Shown here in pieces: positions 1 through 8,359 of a stretch of DNA of 64,000 nt. Numbering within the stretch: the first letter of the stretch is position 1; each line of letters opens with the position of its first letter. The notes beneath the pieces are model-generated. The model did not search any database, was not told the DNA's origin, and saw only the letters and a program-made list of their open reading frames with translations. Source of the stretch: Allobranchiibius sp. CTAmp26 (GTDB lineage: Bacteria > Actinomycetota > Actinomycetes > Actinomycetales > Dermatophilaceae); contig NZ_JAGEKR010000016.1 of the NCBI RefSeq assembly GCF_017565405.1, positions 186,001 to 250,000 of the forward strand. The letters are read 5' to 3'. A program made the position numbers and the translations under genes.

Positions 1-2239
1 CGCCTACTTCAGCGCCGAGTTCGGCATCACCCACGTGCTGCCGCAGTACTCCGGCGGCCTCGGCATCCTCGCCGGCGACCACCTGAAGTCCGCCTCCGAC
101 CTCGGCGTGCCGATCGTCGGGCTCGGTCTGTTCTACAAGACCGGCTACTTCTCCCAGTCGCTGTCCGCGGACGGTTGGCAGCAGGAGACCTACCCGGTCC
201 ACGATGCGGACGACCTGCCGCTTTCCCTCGTTCGCGAGGACGACGGCACCCCGGCGCGGGTGACCCTCGACCTGCCGGACGACCGCACGCTGCACGCCCG
301 GATCTGGCGGGCACAGGTGGGGCGGGTGCCGCTGCTGCTGCTCGACTCCGACGTCGACGGCAACGACGACGCCGGGCGCGAGCTCACCAGCCGGCTCTAC
401 GGAGGTGGCGGCGAGCAGCGGCTGCAGCAGGAGATGCTGCTCGGCATCGGCGGGGTGCGGGCCACCCGCATCTGGTCGCGCCTCACCGGCACCCCCTTGC
501 CGGAGGTCTACCACTGCAACGAGGGCCACGCGGGCTTCCTCGGCCTGGAGCGCATCAGCGAGCTGGTCACCGGTGAGGGTCTGGAGTTCGACGACGCCGT
601 CGAGGCGGTGCGCGCCGGCACGGTCTTCACCACGCACACTCCCGTGCCCGCCGGGATCGACCGGTTCGGCAAGGACCAGATCGAGCGGCACCTGGGCACC
701 TTGCCCGGCGTACCCGCCGCCAAGGTCCTACCCCTCGGGTCCGAGACGTACGACGGTGGCGACCCCGCCGTCTTCAACATGGCCGTGATGGGGCTGCGGC
801 TCGCGCAGCGCGCCAACGGGGTCTCGCAGCTGCACGGCGCCGTGAGCCGCGGGATGTTCGACGGGCTGTGGCCCGGGTTCGACGACTCCGAGGTGCCGAT
901 CGCGAGCATCACCAACGGTGTTCACTCCCCGACGTGGGTCGATCCGAAGGTCGTGGAGCTGGGTCAGCGGTTCCTCGGACCGGAGCGGATCCGCGAGGAG
1001 CAGGCGTGGGACGCGCTCGGCCAGGTGCCGGTCGAAGAGTTCTGGCGGGTCAAGCGGGAGCTGCGCGAGCAGCTGGTGCGCGATGCCCGGCGGCGGGTCC
1101 GTGAGTCGTGGCTGCTGCGCGGCGCCTCGTCGGCCGAGTTGGGATGGACCGATGAGATCCTCAGCCCCGACGTGCTCACCATCGGCTTCGCGCGGCGGGT
1201 GCCGACGTACAAGCGCCTGACGCTCATGCTGCGCCACCCCGCGCGGCTGCGCCGGATGCTGTTGGACCCGCAGCGGCCCATCCAGCTGGTCATCGCCGGC
1301 AAGAGCCACCCGGCGGACGAGACCGGCAAGAAGCTGATCCAGCAGATGGTGCAGTTCGCCGACGACCCGGAGATCCGCCACCGCATCGTCTTCCTTCCGG
1401 GCTACGACATCGAGATGGCCCAGACGCTCTACCCCGGCTGCGACGTGTGGCTGAACAACCCGCTGCGCCCGTTCGAGGCGTGCGGTACGTCGGGCATGAA
1501 GGCCGCGCTCAACGGCGGGCTCAACCTGTCGATCCTCGACGGGTGGTGGGACGAGTGGTACGACGGTCACAACGGCTGGGCCATCCCCACCGCCGACGGG
1601 GTGCAGGACGCCGATCGCCGCGACGACCTCGAGGCGAACGCGCTCTACGACCTCATCGAGAACAACGTCGCCGCGACCTTCTACGACCGCGACGACGACG
1701 GCCTGCCGCAGCGCTGGCTGTCGATGGTGTCGCACACGCTCGCCACGCTCGGGCCGAAGGTGCAGGCGACCCGGATGGTCAAGGACTACACCCAGCAGCT
1801 CTACGCGCCGGCCGCGCAGGCGGCCCGGCGGCGGGCGCAGGACGGGTACACGCAGGCGCGTGAGCTCGCGGCGTACAAGCAGGAGGCGGCAGCCGCCTTC
1901 CCGCACGCCCGGGTGGACCACGTCGACGCCGACGGGGTGTCCGACAGCCCGCAGGTGGGCGATCGGGTGCACGTGCGCGCGTACGTGACCCTGGGCTCGC
2001 TGCAGCCGAACGAGGTCGACGTGCAGGTCGTGCACGGGCGCGTGTCGGAGTCGGACGAGCTGAGTGACGTCACCACCGTGCCGCTGTCGTTCGTCGAGAC
2101 CGACGGATCCGGCCGGCACCTGTTCGCCGGTGAGGTCACGATCCAGCGCACCGGCTCGTTCGGGTACACCGTGCGGGTGCTGCCGCACCACGACGGGCTG
2201 GCGAGCCCCAGCGAGCTCGGCCTGGCGCTCAACGCCTGA
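1..2239 (+). CDS. glgP: Alpha-glucan (glycogen/maltodextrin) phosphorylase, 5' truncated by window edge
   Basis: Phosphorolysis of alpha-1,4-glucans to glucose-1-phosphate in the cytoplasm. The reading frame is open from base 2 and begins inside the protein (AYFSAEFGITHVLPQYSGG); 745 residues are visible. Actinobacterial long-form phosphorylases usually run to about 850 residues, so roughly 100 N-terminal residues (the DUF3417-type region) lie outside the window. The PLP-site signature EACGTSGMKAALNGG followed by NLSILDGWWDEWYDG is intact, as is YHCNEGHAGFLGLERI upstream. The gene stands alone here and ends at a nested palindrome before a convergent operon. glgX, which acts on the same substrate pool, lies 6 kb downstream. 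Confidence 0.93.
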   Translation, partial: AYFSAEFGITHVLPQYSGGLGILAGDHLKSASDLGVPIVGLGLFYKTGYFSQSLSADGWQQETYPVHDADDLPLSLVREDDGTPARVTLDLPDDRTLHARIWRAQVGRVPLLLLDSDVDGNDDAGRELTSRLYGGGGEQRLQQEMLLGIGGVRATRIWSRLTGTPLPEVYHCNEGHAGFLGLERISELVTGEGLEFDDAVEAVRAGTVFTTHTPVPAGIDRFGKDQIERHLGTLPGVPAAKVLPLGSETYDGGDPAVFNMAVMGLRLAQRANGVSQLHGAVSRGMFDGLWPGFDDSEVPIASITNGVHSPTWVDPKVVELGQRFLGPERIREEQAWDALGQVPVEEFWRVKRELREQLVRDARRRVRESWLLRGASSAELGWTDEILSPDVLTIGFARRVPTYKRLTLMLRHPARLRRMLLDPQRPIQLVIAGKSHPADETGKKLIQQMVQFADDPEIRHRIVFLPGYDIEMAQTLYPGCDVWLNNPLRPFEACGTSGMKAALNGGLNLSILDGWWDEWYDGHNGWAIPTADGVQDADRRDDLEANALYDLIENNVAATFYDRDDDGLPQRWLSMVSHTLATLGPKVQATRMVKDYTQQLYAPAAQAARRRAQDGYTQARELAAYKQEAAAAFPHARVDHVDADGVSDSPQVGDRVHVRAYVTLGSLQPNEVDVQVVHGRVSESDELSDVTTVPLSFVETDGSGRHLFAGEVTIQRTGSFGYTVRVLPHHDGLASPSELGLALNA

Positions 2240-2285
2240 GTCGAGGCGGAGTCGGGCGCAAAGCGACTGACCCGTGGCCCGTCTC

Positions 2286-2343
2286 GACGGTGTTCGCGTT
2301 CATTGACGGCGTTCGAACACCGTCAACGAACGCGAACGCCGTC
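2286..2343. repeat. Nested palindrome, family A copy 1 (probable bidirectional terminator)
   Basis: The outer arms 2286-2301 and 2328-2343 pair at 15 of 16 positions. They enclose a 24-nt near-perfect palindrome at 2303-2326 (TTGACGGCGTTCG core). The word GACGGYGTTCG therefore occurs four times in alternating orientation. It lies between the convergent ends of glgP and the pyruvate oxidase gene. A second copy is at 63178-63237. Confidence 0.8.
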
Positions 2344-2383
2344 AGCGTCACGCTGCCGGGTCACCGGCCGCGCGCGAACGAGG

Positions 2384-4102
2384 TCAGGCGCTCTCGATCG
2401 TTTCCTTGGACTTGGCGATGGCGAATCCCCACGCCTGCGCGACCTTCGGCTTCGGCGGGATCGACACCTCGTCGGGGTTGGTGACGATGTCGAGCAGCGC
2501 CGGCCGCCCGCTGGCGAGCGCGCGCTGGATGGCCGGAGCGACCTCGTCGGGGTCGGTGACGCGCACCGCGTCCAGCCCCATCGCGGCTGCCACGGCGGCG
2601 ATGTCGGGGTTGTCCAGCTCGGTGCCGAACTCGGGCAGTCCGCCCTGCTCCTGCTCCAGCTTGACCATCCCGAGGCGCCCGTTGTCGAAGACGACGAACG
2701 TCGCCGGCAGGTCGTAGGTGACCGCCGTCCGCAGGTCGCCGAGCAGCATCATCAGGCCGCCGTCACCGCAACAGGCGATGACCTGACGGGACCGGTCGAG
2801 TGCCTGCGCACCGAGCGCCTGGGGCATCGCGTTGGCCATCGAGCCCAGGTTGTAGGAGCCGAGCAGGCGGCGGGTGCCGGAGAACTCGATGAAGCGGGAG
2901 AGCCAGACGGTCGACATCCCTGTGTCGCTGGTGAAGATCGCATCGGGGTCGGCGTGCTCGTTCAGCGCCTGCGCCACGATCTCGGGGCGGATCAGCTTGT
3001 CGGGGTTGTCGCCCAGGCTGCGCAGTCGGCCGAGCAGCTTCTTGTCGTGATCGGGGTCGGTGAGCCGCTGCTGCGCCTCGTGCCAGGTGGCGTACGCCTT
3101 GGTCGCCTTGTCGAGGTGCCGGCCGGAGGGTCGCTTGTCGGGCAGTTGGGGGAGCAGGGCGTCCAGCGTGGGCCCGACGTGGCCGACCAGCGCGTGCTCG
3201 ACGTTGATCCGCCGGCCGATGTGCTCGGCCCGCGAGTTGAGCTGGATGACGGTCTTGCCCTTCGGCAGCCACTCCCGGTAGGGGAAGTCGGTGCCGACCA
3301 GGAAGAGCACGTCGCAGTCGTCCAGCGCCTTCGCGGCGGCCGGGTTGCCGATGAGGCCGGACTGCCCGACGGCGTACGGATTGTCGTGCTCCAGGCCCTC
3401 CTTGGCCTTGAGCGTCAGCACCATCGGCGCCTGCAGGCGATCGGCGAGGTCGAGCACCTGCTGGCGCGATTCACGGCCGCCGCGACCCACCAGCAGGGTG
3501 ACCGCGTCGGCGTCGGCCAGCACCCGGGCCGCCTCCTGGATCTGCGCCACGGGGGCCGCGGCCTCGGCGGGCCGGGGTGCGAAACGGGGCGCCGCGTCGT
3601 CCTCCAGCTTCAGGTCGCCGATGTCGCCGGGCAGCGTCAGCACGGCGACGCCTTGCTGCGCGTACGCCGTGTTGACCGCCTGCTCGAGGATCTGCGGCAT
3701 CTGCGCGGCGGACGTGACCGTGTGGGTGAAGACCGACACGTCGCTGAAGAGCACGTCGTTGTTGACCTCCTGGAAGAACTCGCTGCCCATCTCCTCGGTC
3801 GGCACCTGCCCGCAGACGGCCAGCACCGGGGCATGCGACTTCTTGGCGTCGTACAGCCCGTTCAGGAGGTGGATCGAGCCCGGTCCTACGGTGCCCATGC
3901 AGACCCCGATGGTGCCGGTCAGCTGGGCCTGGGCGCCGGCCGCGAACGCCGCGGCCTCCTCGTGGCGCACCCCGATCCATTCGATCCGGTCCTCGCGGCG
4001 GATGGCGTCGGTGACGGGGTTGAGGGCGTCGCCCACGACCCCCCACACGGTGGTGACACCGTGATCGGCGAGGGCGGCGATGAGGTTCTCGGCAACGTTC
4101 AC
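2384..4102 (-). CDS. poxB: ThDP-dependent pyruvate oxidase / pyruvate:quinone dehydrogenase
   Basis: Predicted to decarboxylate pyruvate to acetate and CO2, passing electrons via FAD to the quinone pool at the membrane. The ThDP N-terminal domain starts VAENLIAALADHGVTTVWG, with the catalytic Glu in RHEEAAAFAAGAQA. A central FAD/ThDP-fold domain follows, then the ThDP-Mg motif GDGGLMMLLGDL...VVFDN. With the GTG at 4102 the protein is 572 residues, the same length as E. coli PoxB, and an AGGAG lies just upstream. The frame is open 52 codons further upstream but that sequence is Arg-rich with no family character. It follows the FMN glutamate-synthase-like gene after 10 nt, so the two are probably cotranscribed. 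An acetolactate synthase-like role is less likely, since ilvB is elsewhere in the window. Confidence 0.88.
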   Translation of the reverse strand: MNVAENLIAALADHGVTTVWGVVGDALNPVTDAIRREDRIEWIGVRHEEAAAFAAGAQAQLTGTIGVCMGTVGPGSIHLLNGLYDAKKSHAPVLAVCGQVPTEEMGSEFFQEVNNDVLFSDVSVFTHTVTSAAQMPQILEQAVNTAYAQQGVAVLTLPGDIGDLKLEDDAAPRFAPRPAEAAAPVAQIQEAARVLADADAVTLLVGRGGRESRQQVLDLADRLQAPMVLTLKAKEGLEHDNPYAVGQSGLIGNPAAAKALDDCDVLFLVGTDFPYREWLPKGKTVIQLNSRAEHIGRRINVEHALVGHVGPTLDALLPQLPDKRPSGRHLDKATKAYATWHEAQQRLTDPDHDKKLLGRLRSLGDNPDKLIRPEIVAQALNEHADPDAIFTSDTGMSTVWLSRFIEFSGTRRLLGSYNLGSMANAMPQALGAQALDRSRQVIACCGDGGLMMLLGDLRTAVTYDLPATFVVFDNGRLGMVKLEQEQGGLPEFGTELDNPDIAAVAAAMGLDAVRVTDPDEVAPAIQRALASGRPALLDIVTNPDEVSIPPKPKVAQAWGFAIAKSKETIESA

Positions 4103-4112
4103 GGGTGGGCTC

Positions 4113-5642
4113 CTAGCGTTGGTGCGAGCGTTGGGGGACGAAGCGGTCGGGGCTCGCAGAGTCCCAGTCGTCGATCCAGCTCTGCGGTGCGCCGGCCAGC
4201 AACTGGCCCGGCGAAAGCCATTCGTACATCTCGTAGTACGACTGCGTCTGGGTCGCATCGATGTTGCGACGCAGCATGTGCGGACTGAGCTCCTCGGGGC
4301 GGGTGGCGCCGAGGGTGGCCATCATGGACGCCGCCTGCTTGACGGTGGCCTCCTGGTAGCGCTTGACCCGCATGCTCTTGTCGCCGACGTCCAGCGCCCG
4401 GGCGCGTGCCTCGCTCTGGGTGGCGACCCCGACCGGGCACTTGTCGGTGTGGCACTTCTGGGACTGGATGCAGCCGACGGCCATCATCATGGCGCGCGCG
4501 GAGTTGGTGTAGTCGGCGCCCTGGATGAGGCGTTTGACCACATCGCTGCCGCCGACGACCTTGCCGCTGGCGCCGATCCGGACCTTGTCGCGCACTCCGA
4601 TGCCGACCAGGGCGTTGTGCACGATCATCAGCCCGTCGGTGAGCGGCATGCCGACGTGGTCCTCGTACTCCAGGGGCGCTGCCGCCGTGCCGCCCTCGCT
4701 GCCGTCCACGATGATGAAGTCCGGCGCGGTGCCGACCTCGAGGATCGCCTTGCAGATGGCGAGGACGTCGCGGCGCGAGCCGACGCAGAGCTTGAAGCCG
4801 GTCGGCTTGCCACCGGTGACCTCACGCAGCCGCGCCACGAACTCGATGAGCTCCACCGGCGTGTGGAATGCCGTGTGCGCGGCGGGGCTCACGCACTTCT
4901 GGCCCTGGGGTACGCCGCGTACCTCGGCGATCTCCTTCGTGACCTTGGCCGCGGGCAGGACTCCGCCGATGCCGGGCTTGGCGCCCTGGCTCAGCTTGAT
5001 CGAGACGCACTTGACCTGGTCGCGGTTCGCCTTGTCGGCGAACTGGCTCTCGTCGAAGTGGCCGTCCTTGGTGCGGGTCGCGAAGTATCCCGACCCGATC
5101 TCCCAGATCAGGTCGCCGTTGTGCTCCTGGTGGTACTTCGACAGCCCGCCCTCGCCCGTGTCGTGCGCGAAGCCGCCCATCTCGGCGCCTTTGTTGAGCG
5201 CCCGGATCGCGTTGGCGGAGATCGCACCGAAGCTCATCGAGGACACGTTGACCAGGGCCATGCTGTAGGGCTTCTTGCAGTCCGGGCCGCCGACCATCAC
5301 CCGCGGCGGCTGCTCGGGCGCCTCCAGCGGAGTGGTGCTGTGCACGAGGTACTCGTACCCGGGCTGGTAGACGTCGCGCTCGGTGCCGAAGGACAGCTCG
5401 GCGGCGGTGCCCTTCGCCCGCTCGTAGACCATCGTGCGGGTGTCGCGGTCGAACGGGCGCCCGTCCCAGTTCTTCTCGATGAAGTACTGCTGGATCTCCG
5501 GGCGGATCTCCTCCAGCAGGTAGCGCATGTGGCCCACCACCGGGTAGTTGCGCAGCACGGAGTGCTTCTTCTGAATGAGGTCGCGCGCCGCCAGTGCCGC
5601 GACCGCCCCTGCGCCGATGCCGAGCCCGGTGAGTCTGCCCAT
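4113..5642 (-). CDS. FMN-binding glutamate synthase-family protein (GltB synthase domain only)
   Basis: 509 residues corresponding to the FMN/Fe-S synthase domain of glutamate synthase, without the glutaminase domain. A hydrophobic stretch near the N-terminus (GLGIGAGAVAALAARDLI) may anchor it to the membrane. Family motifs visible are MSFGAISANAIRALN, FAHDTGEGGLSKYH, CVSIKLSQGAKPGIGG, FIIVDGSEGGTAAAP and GCIQSQKCHTDKCPVGVAT; the last carries the clustered Cys expected for the Fe-S centre. The ATG at 5642 follows an AGGA. The frame stays open to 6656 only by running antisense through other genes, so that extension is rejected. It is first in an operon with the pyruvate oxidase. The substrate is unproven; stand-alone proteins of this family are often just called glutamate synthase-like. 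Confidence 0.85.
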   Translation of the reverse strand: MGRLTGLGIGAGAVAALAARDLIQKKHSVLRNYPVVGHMRYLLEEIRPEIQQYFIEKNWDGRPFDRDTRTMVYERAKGTAAELSFGTERDVYQPGYEYLVHSTTPLEAPEQPPRVMVGGPDCKKPYSMALVNVSSMSFGAISANAIRALNKGAEMGGFAHDTGEGGLSKYHQEHNGDLIWEIGSGYFATRTKDGHFDESQFADKANRDQVKCVSIKLSQGAKPGIGGVLPAAKVTKEIAEVRGVPQGQKCVSPAAHTAFHTPVELIEFVARLREVTGGKPTGFKLCVGSRRDVLAICKAILEVGTAPDFIIVDGSEGGTAAAPLEYEDHVGMPLTDGLMIVHNALVGIGVRDKVRIGASGKVVGGSDVVKRLIQGADYTNSARAMMMAVGCIQSQKCHTDKCPVGVATQSEARARALDVGDKSMRVKRYQEATVKQAASMMATLGATRPEELSPHMLRRNIDATQTQSYYEMYEWLSPGQLLAGAPQSWIDDWDSASPDRFVPQRSHQR

Positions 5643-5687
5643 ACGTCCTGCCCCTGCCTGTGAGAGAGATCCATGACGAAGTACCCA

Positions 5688-5715
5688 CGGCACGCGTTGT
5701 CTAACGAGCGTGCCG
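5688..5715. promoter_or_regulatory. Inverted repeat in divergent intergenic region
   Basis: Perfect 8-bp arms (CGGCACGC / GCGTGCCG) flank 12 nt, about 45 bp upstream of the minus-strand glutamate-synthase-like start. A weak promoter reading leftwards (TTCGGC, 17 nt, TTAGAC) has its -10 inside the loop, which would suit an operator. No regulator gene is adjacent. Confidence 0.3.
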
Positions 5716-5822
5716 GACGTCGCCGAACGTAGCCCAGGTCCCTGACACGTGGCTGCGCTCACCGCAGACGGTCGTCCACGCGCGCAAACACCGGTCCGGA
5801 CGATCCTCCGTACGATGGCCGG

Positions 5823-6188
5823 GTGTTCGCCCCCCTCACCTACCTGACCGGAGCGGCGCTCGCGGTACTCGCCCTGCTGGCGGCGTACGGCCTGGCCCGG
5901 GGGCGGCCGATCGACAACCCGATGTTCTGGACGGGACTGGTCGCCGAAGGGCTGATCGTGGTCCAACTCGTCGTCGGGGTCGCGTTGTCCGGGCACGGCG
6001 GGCACGGGATGTCGGCGGCGCTCTTCATCGCCTATCTCGCGGGCCTGGTGGTGGCACTGCCCGTCGCCGGTGTCTGGGCGATCGCCGAGCGGGAGTCCCG
6101 CTCGAGCTCCGGGGTCATCCTCGTGGCGGCCCTGGGGCTGTTGGTGATGCTGGTGCGGTTGGTGCAGATCTGGAACGGACACGGATGA
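5823..6188 (+). CDS. Small hypothetical membrane protein (four TM segments)
   Basis: 121 residues with a GTG start, almost entirely hydrophobic, with four predicted membrane segments: residues about 6-25, 37-56, 65-85 and 96-114. A His/Gly loop (GHGGHG) sits between the second and third segments. It has no recognisable catalytic motif. It is transcribed divergently from the glutamate-synthase-like operon and lies 52 bp before a lipoprotein gene. I do not recognise the family; it looks like the small actinobacterial integral membrane proteins of unknown function. Confidence 0.7.
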   Translation: MFAPLTYLTGAALAVLALLAAYGLARGRPIDNPMFWTGLVAEGLIVVQLVVGVALSGHGGHGMSAALFIAYLAGLVVALPVAGVWAIAERESRSSSGVILVAALGLLVMLVRLVQIWNGHG

Positions 6189-6240
6189 GGCGGATCGCGG
6201 CCCGTAGAGTGCTGCCGTCCTGGCTCCAGAAAGGCCTCTC

Positions 6241-7062
6241 ATGACCCGCCCAGCAGCGATCCCGACCTGCGTCCTCGCGATCGCTCTCCTCGCCCTGACC
6301 GGTTGCAGCGGCAAGACCGACGCGACCCGCCCGTCCGGCTCGTCGACCCGCCCCAGCGCGACATCGACGACGTCCGGTACGTCGTCGTCCACCTCGTCGT
6401 CGACCCCGTCGAGCGCCTCGGAATCCTCGTCGGCGACTCCGACTCCGTCGAAGGGCGCCGATCCGTTGGGCGCCATCGCGTCGTCCGACTTCGAGTCGGC
6501 GCTGCTGAGCTCGGTGCAGGTGTCTCGCTTCGCCCAGGACATGACGCGCTCCACCGACGGCGACGACACGCAGTTCTCCGGTGAGGGCGGCACCTGTCCC
6601 GAACTCGCGAAGTACGCCGGCTCCGCAGGAGTCCTGCCTGGTGGCGAGGACAGCAAGCAGGAGGTGAGCTACGACAACAGCGATGTCATCGACACCGTCG
6701 ACCAGCTGCGGGGGATCGACGAGATCATCGAGACCCACGCGTCGGGCGACCCGGTGGCGGCGCTCGCCGGTTACCGCGCCGCGATCGTCGGGTGCGACTC
6801 GGCGATCGTCGGCGACGACGGGTCCCGGTACCGCGTCAGACTGACGTCCGCGCCGCGAGGGTACGGGCGCTCCGTGCTGTCGGTCGAGGTCACCGTGACG
6901 AGTGCGGGGGAGGCGTTCCGGGTGGACGAGACCGACATCGTCTCCGGGCGGAACGTGCTGGGTCTGGCCACGACCGGGTTCGCCGCGGCCGAGCGTTCGA
7001 AGCTCCTCGCCAAGACCTGGTCCAATCTGTCGACGCACTCCGGTGGGGCCGGCTCCGTCTGA
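6241..7062 (+). CDS. Hypothetical lipoprotein
   Basis: 273 residues. A signal peptide ends in the lipobox LTGC with lipidated Cys near position 22, predicting a protein anchored to the outer face of the membrane. Residues about 24-80 are a Ser/Thr-rich low-complexity linker, followed by a roughly 190-residue globular domain. The domain has two widely spaced Cys (GGTCPELAKY and AIVGCDSAIVGDDGSRYRVR) that could form a disulfide, which gives it the general look of a small extracytoplasmic sensor or ligand-binding domain. I recognise no specific family. The following membrane protein starts 1 nt after the stop, so the two are probably translated together. Confidence 0.75.
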   Translation: MTRPAAIPTCVLAIALLALTGCSGKTDATRPSGSSTRPSATSTTSGTSSSTSSSTPSSASESSSATPTPSKGADPLGAIASSDFESALLSSVQVSRFAQDMTRSTDGDDTQFSGEGGTCPELAKYAGSAGVLPGGEDSKQEVSYDNSDVIDTVDQLRGIDEIIETHASGDPVAALAGYRAAIVGCDSAIVGDDGSRYRVRLTSAPRGYGRSVLSVEVTVTSAGEAFRVDETDIVSGRNVLGLATTGFAAAERSKLLAKTWSNLSTHSGGAGSV

Positions 7063-7063
7063 G

Positions 7064-7486
7064 ATGCGGGTCAACTCTGGTTTCGGGCGCATCCTCGTCG
7101 CGCTCTACGCGCTGTTCGCTCTCGCGGCGACCGGTCGGTCGGTCCTCCAGATCTCGCAGACCTGGCCGCACCCCGCCCTGCCCTACCTGCTGTCCGCGCT
7201 CGCGGCCGTCGTCTACATCGTGGCCACGGTCGCGCTGGCCCGCGGGGGCGATCGCAACGCGCGAATCGCGTTGTACACCATCAGTTTCGAGCTGCTCGGC
7301 GTCATCGCGGTCGGCATCTGGAGCTACGCCGACGGCGCGGCGTTCGTCGCGCAGGGCCAGGCCGGCGACACGACGGTCTGGGCCAAGTTCGGCCAGGGCT
7401 ACGGCTACGTGCCGCTGCTCCTGCCGATCCTCGGCCTGTGGTGGCTGCGTCACACCCGCCGCGCCGCGCCCGACGAGGTGCGCTGA
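7064..7486 (+). CDS. Hypothetical integral membrane protein
   Basis: 140 residues with four predicted membrane helices. The N-terminus is RVNSGFGRILVALYALFALAATGRSVLQI. A central helix ends at a charged RGGDRNARIA loop, and the last helix ends LLLPILGLWWLRH. It resembles a widespread actinobacterial family of about 140-residue integral membrane proteins with no assigned function. The ATG at 7064 sits directly after the lipoprotein stop, and the longer upstream open frame overlaps that gene, so the short form is preferred. The gene ends 10 nt before an inverted repeat. Confidence 0.72.
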   Translation: MRVNSGFGRILVALYALFALAATGRSVLQISQTWPHPALPYLLSALAAVVYIVATVALARGGDRNARIALYTISFELLGVIAVGIWSYADGAAFVAQGQAGDTTVWAKFGQGYGYVPLLLPILGLWWLRHTRRAAPDEVR

Positions 7487-7496
7487 CCCGCGACCC

Positions 7497-7556
7497 TGAC
7501 GCAGTTGTGTACGAAAGACACAGGTCTACCTGCGTCCCTCGTGCACAACTGCGTCA
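7497..7556. terminator. Long inverted repeat between convergent genes
   Basis: Arms 7497-7514 and 7539-7556 (TGACGCAGTTGTG core) match at 17 of 18 positions around a 24-nt loop. The element sits at the convergent junction of the membrane-protein gene and the alpha/beta hydrolase gene. There is no U-tract; bidirectional terminator function is inferred from position and stem length. Confidence 0.65.
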
Positions 7557-7593
7557 CCGTCGGGCAGCCGGGCAGTCAGGACAAGGGCCGAAC

Positions 7594-8358
7594 TCACAAG
7601 TCGTCGGGGTCGCCCAGGAAGTCTGCGATCGCCCGGCCGAGTGCCTTGTCGGCGACGGCGCTCATATGGTCGCCGGGGACGACCTCGAGCTGGCCGTTCG
7701 GGAGGGCATCGGCGAGCTCCTGCGGTGAGCCGTTGTCCAGGTCCTGCTCGCCGCAGACCACCAGCGTCGGCTGCACGATCGACGACAGGTCGCCGCCCGG
7801 GGTGTCCTGGAAGGACTCCAGCACCTGCAGCAGCGCGACCGGGTCGCCACCGACCTTGCGCAGGAACGACCGGCTCTTCCACTGCGGCGAGTAGCGCGGG
7901 AACTCCTCGGTGCTGGTGAGCACCTCTCGGAAGTGCTCACCGCGGCCGCCGGTCCGGGTGATGCCTTCTAAGCCCATCCCACCGAGGACCGCGCGTCCGG
8001 GGGTCGCCCCGCGCACGAGCATGCGGGCCGTCGTACGCGCGCCGAGGGAGTAGCCGCCCAGGTCGTAGTCGGTGCTGCCGGTAAGCCCGAGATGGTGGAC
8101 GAGTGCAAGGCCGTCGTCCGCGAGGACGTCACCCTGATACCGCTGCGGGTCATGGGGTTTCGCGCTATCGCCGTGCCCGCGCAAGTCGGGCATCACGACC
8201 CGGTAGCCGCGGTCGGCGATGGTCTGGGCGTGGCCGTAGGCGATCCAGTTCACCCGCGCTGTGGAGAAGAAGCCGTGGATGAGGACAAGGGTGCGGCCTG
8301 CGCCGACCTCGTGGAAGGCGAGTCGCTCGCCGTCGTACGCCTCGAAGTAGGAGACCAC
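7594..8358 (-). CDS. Alpha/beta-fold hydrolase
   Basis: 254 residues with a complete alpha/beta-hydrolase signature. The oxyanion region is VLIHGFFSTARVN, the nucleophile elbow is GGYSLGARTT (Ser), the probable acid is in VVCGEQDLDN and the probable catalytic His is in GDHMSAVADKAL. It is cytoplasmic, with no signal peptide. The GTG start at 8358 lies 1 nt after the glgX stop, so it is translationally coupled to the glycogen debranching gene. That suggests cotranscription rather than a shared pathway. The substrate cannot be inferred; esterase or epoxide-hydrolase-like activity are equally possible. Confidence 0.82.
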   Translation of the reverse strand: MVSYFEAYDGERLAFHEVGAGRTLVLIHGFFSTARVNWIAYGHAQTIADRGYRVVMPDLRGHGDSAKPHDPQRYQGDVLADDGLALVHHLGLTGSTDYDLGGYSLGARTTARMLVRGATPGRAVLGGMGLEGITRTGGRGEHFREVLTSTEEFPRYSPQWKSRSFLRKVGGDPVALLQVLESFQDTPGGDLSSIVQPTLVVCGEQDLDNGSPQELADALPNGQLEVVPGDHMSAVADKALGRAIADFLGDPDDL

Positions 8359-8359
8359 G

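Noticed and set aside
4103-4258. N-terminal extension of pyruvate oxidase to 4258
   Set aside because: The 52 extra residues are Arg-rich antisense to the neighbouring gene, and the shorter form gives exactly 572 residues with a ribosome site.
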